Assembly: GCA_028287105.1 (NCBI GenBank)
Contig: JAQBQH010000104.1
Location: 1 to 40,812, forward strand
Direction of reading: 5' to 3'
Source: Myxococcales bacterium
Lineage (GTDB): Bacteria > Myxococcota_A > Polyangia > Palsa-1104
Length of the DNA stretch: 40,812 bases
This document shows, one piece after another, positions 38,154 to 40,812 of the stretch. Below the pieces are notes generated by a model. That model did no database searches. It saw only the letters and a list, made by a program, of their open reading frames with translations, and was not told the origin of the DNA. How positions within the stretch are numbered: position 1 is the first letter of the stretch; each line of letters opens with the position of its first letter. The position numbers were made by a program, and so were the translations under genes.

Positions 38154-38852
38154 CTAGCGCCCGAGCGCGGGGACGATGCGCGCTGGATCGTTGGTCATGA
38201 TGCCGTCGGCACCCATGGCGACGAGCCGCTGCGCCAGCGCCGGATCGTCGACGGTCCAGAAGTCGACGTCGAGGCCGAGCGCCTTCATGCGCGCGATGAT
38301 CCACGGCCTGGCGAGCCAGACCGGCAGCTGTGCCCGCTGCGCGCGACAGCGGAAGCGGCCCCGTCGCACCGTCGCGGGAAGGCCGAGCGCCGCGAGGGCC
38401 TCGGCGCGCGAGAGCGCCGTCGGGCCGCGATAACCGAGGGCGCGCACGCGCTCCATGGTGCGCATCTGAAAGCTGGCCAGGCAGGTCCGCTCCTCGGCGT
38501 CGAAACGGCGCAAGAGCGCAATCGCGGCCTCGGCGGCGCCGTGCTTGAGATCGACGTTCAGGCGAACGGTCGGAAACGCGGTCACGACCTCTTCGAAGGT
38601 CGGCATGCGCTCGCCGGCGCCCACGTCCCACCGGCTCGCCTCGGCCCACGTGAGGTCGCCGATGCGGCGATCGACGCCGGCGCGGCGGCGGCCGTCGCCA
38701 TCGTGCGAGACGACGAGGACGCCGTCGGCGGTGGCGTGGATGTCCAGCTCGAGGGCGTCGACGCCGAGCTCCACCGCGCGGCGAAAGGCGGCCATCGTGT
38801 TCTCGGGCCGCTCGGCCGAGGCGCCGCGGTGGGCGTAGATGCGAACGCTCAC
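38154..38852 (-). CDS. Glycerophosphodiester phosphodiesterase
   Basis: 232 residues, one GDPD TIM barrel. It hydrolyses glycerophosphodiesters to glycerol-3-phosphate and an alcohol. Catalytic and metal residues are visible: His8-Arg9 in AHRG, Glu17 in RPENT, Glu35 and Asp37 in LELDIH, and His50 in VVSHDGD. Near the end is VDFWTVDDP and a typical GADGIMTNDP. No signal peptide, so cytosolic. The GTG start at 38852 overlaps the M48 gene stop by 4 nt (GTGA), so the pair is coupled. The stop codon touches that of the plus-strand oxidase (TAGCTA at 38151-38156). Confidence 0.93.
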   Translation of the reverse strand: MSVRIYAHRGASAERPENTMAAFRRAVELGVDALELDIHATADGVLVVSHDGDGRRRAGVDRRIGDLTWAEASRWDVGAGERMPTFEEVVTAFPTVRLNVDLKHGAAEAAIALLRRFDAEERTCLASFQMRTMERVRALGYRGPTALSRAEALAALGLPATVRRGRFRCRAQRAQLPVWLARPWIIARMKALGLDVDFWTVDDPALAQRLVAMGADGIMTNDPARIVPALGR

Positions 38853-39715
38853 GGACCGGTCGCCGGGCCGAGGAGCCCGCGCGGCCCCGCGAGCTCGCGG
38901 TAGCCGGTGCCGTGCCAGGCGTCGAGCTGCTTGGCGCGCAGGATCGGGAATGGATGCGTGCGGTAGAGCGTGATGAGCACCTTGTAGGCGCGGTTGAGGT
39001 TGGAGCGATCGGCGTCTTCGTAGGTGCGGATCTGGCGAACGAACTCGTTGAAGTCCATCTCGGCGTAGAGCCCGCGCGCGCCGCCCGCCAGCTTCATGAA
39101 CGTGCGCATACAGGGCTCGATGTCCTGCACGCAGAGCAGGCCGGCGCGGTCGGCGGTGAGCTCGGCCTTGCGGAACCAATCGTTGAGCGCGATGACGAGC
39201 CCCTGGCCGAGAAACGCGCCGATGCCGAGCGTGGCCTGTCCGACGAGCGCGACGATGGCGGCGATGTTCTTGGCGAGGACCGTGTAGAGCACGTGCGCGG
39301 CCTTGATGTGGCCGAGCTCATGGGCGATGACGAAGAATCGCTCCTCGTCGTCGAGCATGTCGATGAGGCCCGAGGTGAGCACGATGAACGGGCGCGTGTG
39401 GCCGTAGGTGAAGGCGTTGGGGACGGGGTCGAGCGTGACGTAGAGCTCGGGCTCCTCGACGTCGAGGATCTTGCAGCCCCATTGCAGCGAGCGATAGAGG
39501 CGCGGCAGCTGGCGCGGGCCGACGCGCACGTTGGCGGCGACGTTGTCGAGGTAGTAGAGACGCTCGAAGCCGTACTCCATCACCTTGGAGACGACGGTGT
39601 CGAGGCCGGGGACCGAGCGCAGGGCATCGGTGGCGGCGACGTCGTCGGGATGCTGGAAGTCGCCGGCGACGAGGCCTGGAAAGGTCGCGAGCTTGCGCTT
39701 CTTGCTGTCCGCCAT
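38849..39715 (-). CDS. M48-family zinc metallopeptidase
   Basis: 288 residues. The zinc motif HELGH (132-136) and the third ligand Glu185 in AELTADRAG are present, and a hydrophobic pair of segments (about 140-180) lies between them, as in membrane M48 proteases of the HtpX/Ste24 group. It may degrade misfolded membrane proteins. No N-terminal signal is seen. The ATG at 39715 is chosen because homologous sequence starts there; the frame is open far upstream. It is upstream of and coupled to the GDPD gene. Confidence 0.93.
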   Translation of the reverse strand: MADSKKRKLATFPGLVAGDFQHPDDVAATDALRSVPGLDTVVSKVMEYGFERLYYLDNVAANVRVGPRQLPRLYRSLQWGCKILDVEEPELYVTLDPVPNAFTYGHTRPFIVLTSGLIDMLDDEERFFVIAHELGHIKAAHVLYTVLAKNIAAIVALVGQATLGIGAFLGQGLVIALNDWFRKAELTADRAGLLCVQDIEPCMRTFMKLAGGARGLYAEMDFNEFVRQIRTYEDADRSNLNRAYKVLITLYRTHPFPILRAKQLDAWHGTGYRELAGPRGLLGPATGP

Positions 39716-39786
39716 GGGCGCAGCATCGCATGGAATCGCGGGGCGGCGGATTGGCGTGCGCGCGGCGCCACCGCGCTCGCCGATGC

Positions 39787-40791
39787 CTACGTCTCCGAAG
39801 CGCGCGCGACCATGCCCTGAGTCGTGCGCCGCCGCTGCGGCGCGAAGCTGGCGTGCGGATCGCGGGCCGACGCCTTGCCCGCGTAGTGCATGGCGAAGCG
39901 CAAGGCGAGCGAGCCGAGGATGCCGGCGACCGCCGCGCCACGCGCGCGACGACGGCTGCCCGGAAGCAGCGACGAGGCCAGGCTCGCCGCCGTCAGCACC
40001 GTCGCCGTGGTGAGCAGCGCGCCCGAGAGCCCACGCGCGAGCGGCCGCGCCACCCGCGACTCGCGACCGACCTCGCGATGGAGCGCGGCGATCGCGGCCA
40101 GCTCCCCGACCTTGCCGGCGACGGCGTAGCGCTCGACGACGCGTCGCTCGCGCTCGCTCCTCGCGCTGAGCGACAAGATCGATCCGGCGGCCGCCACGCC
40201 CGACGCCATGTAGAGGAGCGGCAGACTGCGCCGCGCCTGGCGCCACACGGGCACCGCCGTGTTCGAGAGCAGCACCGCCGTGTAGCCGGCGAGCGGCATT
40301 CCGAGCACTCCGCCGACGACGTTGAGCAGCTCGCCGACGCCGCCGAGAAAGCCGCGCCGATTTTGCAACAAGAGCGCGCCCGTGTTGGCCGCCCCCGAGG
40401 CCGAGAGGACCCACGAGCCGACGCTCATCGGCGAGCGCGGATTGAAGACGCGCAGCATGTTGAGAAAGCGCGTCGGGCGGCCGAGATCGTAGATGAGCAG
40501 TCCGGCACCGACGGTGTCGCCGGCTGCGCCGAGCAACCGCGCGCGGCGCGCCAGACCGTCGAGGTCCGGTCCGCCGAAGAGCCGCGCCATGCACGACAGC
40601 GTCGACGCCGCGCCGGCCGCGCCGCCGATGAAGAAGTAGAGCGGCACCGCGCCCACCCAGACCGGCTCCTTCAGGAGCGGTACGTCGTAGTAGCTCGGGC
40701 CGGCGGCGTCGGCGGTCAGCGCCTGCGTCGGCTCGAGCTGCGACACGTCGCGCCCGACGGGACGCTCGCCCGCCTTGTTGCGCACCTGCAT
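39787..40791 (-). CDS. NrfD/PsrC-type integral membrane subunit (polysulfide reductase family)
   Basis: 334 residues to the first ATG; the frame stays open to the window edge, so the true start may lie outside. About eight hydrophobic segments are visible, after the family's opening motif SYYDVPLLKEPVW and PLYFFIGGAAGAAS. NrfD subunits bind quinone and pass electrons to or from an iron-sulfur and molybdopterin or cytochrome partner. Such partners are usually encoded upstream, here beyond the right edge. The GRPTRFLNMLRVFNPRSPMSVGSW segment is characteristic. A 71-bp gap separates it from the M48 gene downstream. Confidence 0.9.
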   Translation of the reverse strand: MQVRNKAGERPVGRDVSQLEPTQALTADAAGPSYYDVPLLKEPVWVGAVPLYFFIGGAAGAASTLSCMARLFGGPDLDGLARRARLLGAAGDTVGAGLLIYDLGRPTRFLNMLRVFNPRSPMSVGSWVLSASGAANTGALLLQNRRGFLGGVGELLNVVGGVLGMPLAGYTAVLLSNTAVPVWRQARRSLPLLYMASGVAAAGSILSLSARSERERRVVERYAVAGKVGELAAIAALHREVGRESRVARPLARGLSGALLTTATVLTAASLASSLLPGSRRRARGAAVAGILGSLALRFAMHYAGKASARDPHASFAPQRRRTTQGMVARASET

Positions 40792-40812
40792 CTGCGCCGC
40801 TTCGCCTCTGCC

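Overview
The window is about 41 kb of very GC-rich bacterial DNA, densely coding, with strong third-position G/C bias and no tRNA, rRNA, insertion sequence, phage gene or CRISPR array that I can see. The mix of genes (Omp85 plus TamB envelope assembly, many lipoproteins, a DUF4846 protein, an orphan receiver protein, a GAF/PAS histidine kinase, TreX/TreY GH13 enzymes, a secreted protein with conserved cysteine pairs) points to a Gram-negative, diderm bacterium, most likely a myxobacterium or relative (Myxococcota / old Deltaproteobacteria). This placement is inference from gene content and base composition, not from a marker gene. It looks like an ordinary chromosomal segment.

Layout. 148-6726: patatin-like phospholipase (-), a large Ig-repeat lipoprotein ending in a blue-copper domain (+), then a flavin amine oxidase translationally coupled to maltooligosyl trehalose synthase treY (-). 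6844-14309: an Omp85/TamA-type lipoprotein coupled to tamB (+). 14313-19068: a minus-strand series read as exported protein, VOC protein, secreted two-Cys-pair protein, receiver-only response regulator, glycogen debranching enzyme treX, and a small gene with an in-frame TGA. 19162-21203: a small protein, a DUF4846 protein and a convergent exported phosphatase-superfamily protein. 21242-25682: a tight cluster sucC-sucD-ndk-(exported protein)-rlmN (-). 25960-27296: YceI protein (+) and a convergent lipoprotein. 27356-32158: a complete tetR-MFS-HlyD-TolC efflux operon (-) with its own promoter/operator. 32159-32715: a mostly non-coding stretch with palindromes, one possible tiny membrane protein and an inverted/tandem repeat element. 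32716-36125: AraC regulator and hybrid-sensor histidine kinase (-). 36381-40791: a lipoprotein FAD oxidase (+), then GDPD, M48 peptidase and NrfD-type membrane subunit (-), the last running to the window edge.

How genes work together. TreX debranches glycogen and TreY converts maltodextrin ends to maltooligosyl-trehalose; the partner hydrolase TreZ is not in the window. The Omp85/TamB pair is an outer-membrane assembly or lipid-transport module. SucCD makes succinyl-CoA/ATP and Ndk exchanges the nucleoside triphosphate. The efflux operon encodes a full envelope-spanning pump with its repressor.

Most notable. (1) The small gene at 14313-14648 reads through an in-frame TGA with equal coding bias on both sides and a hairpin placed and shaped like a bacterial SECIS element just after the TGA: a candidate undescribed selenoprotein (alternative: a nonsense mutation). 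(2) The tetR promoter has a perfect 17-bp palindrome filling exactly the -35/-10 spacer. (3) Several operon-first genes have a -10-like hexamer 5-10 nt before the start codon, suggesting frequent leaderless transcription. All coordinates and residue counts were made by eye.
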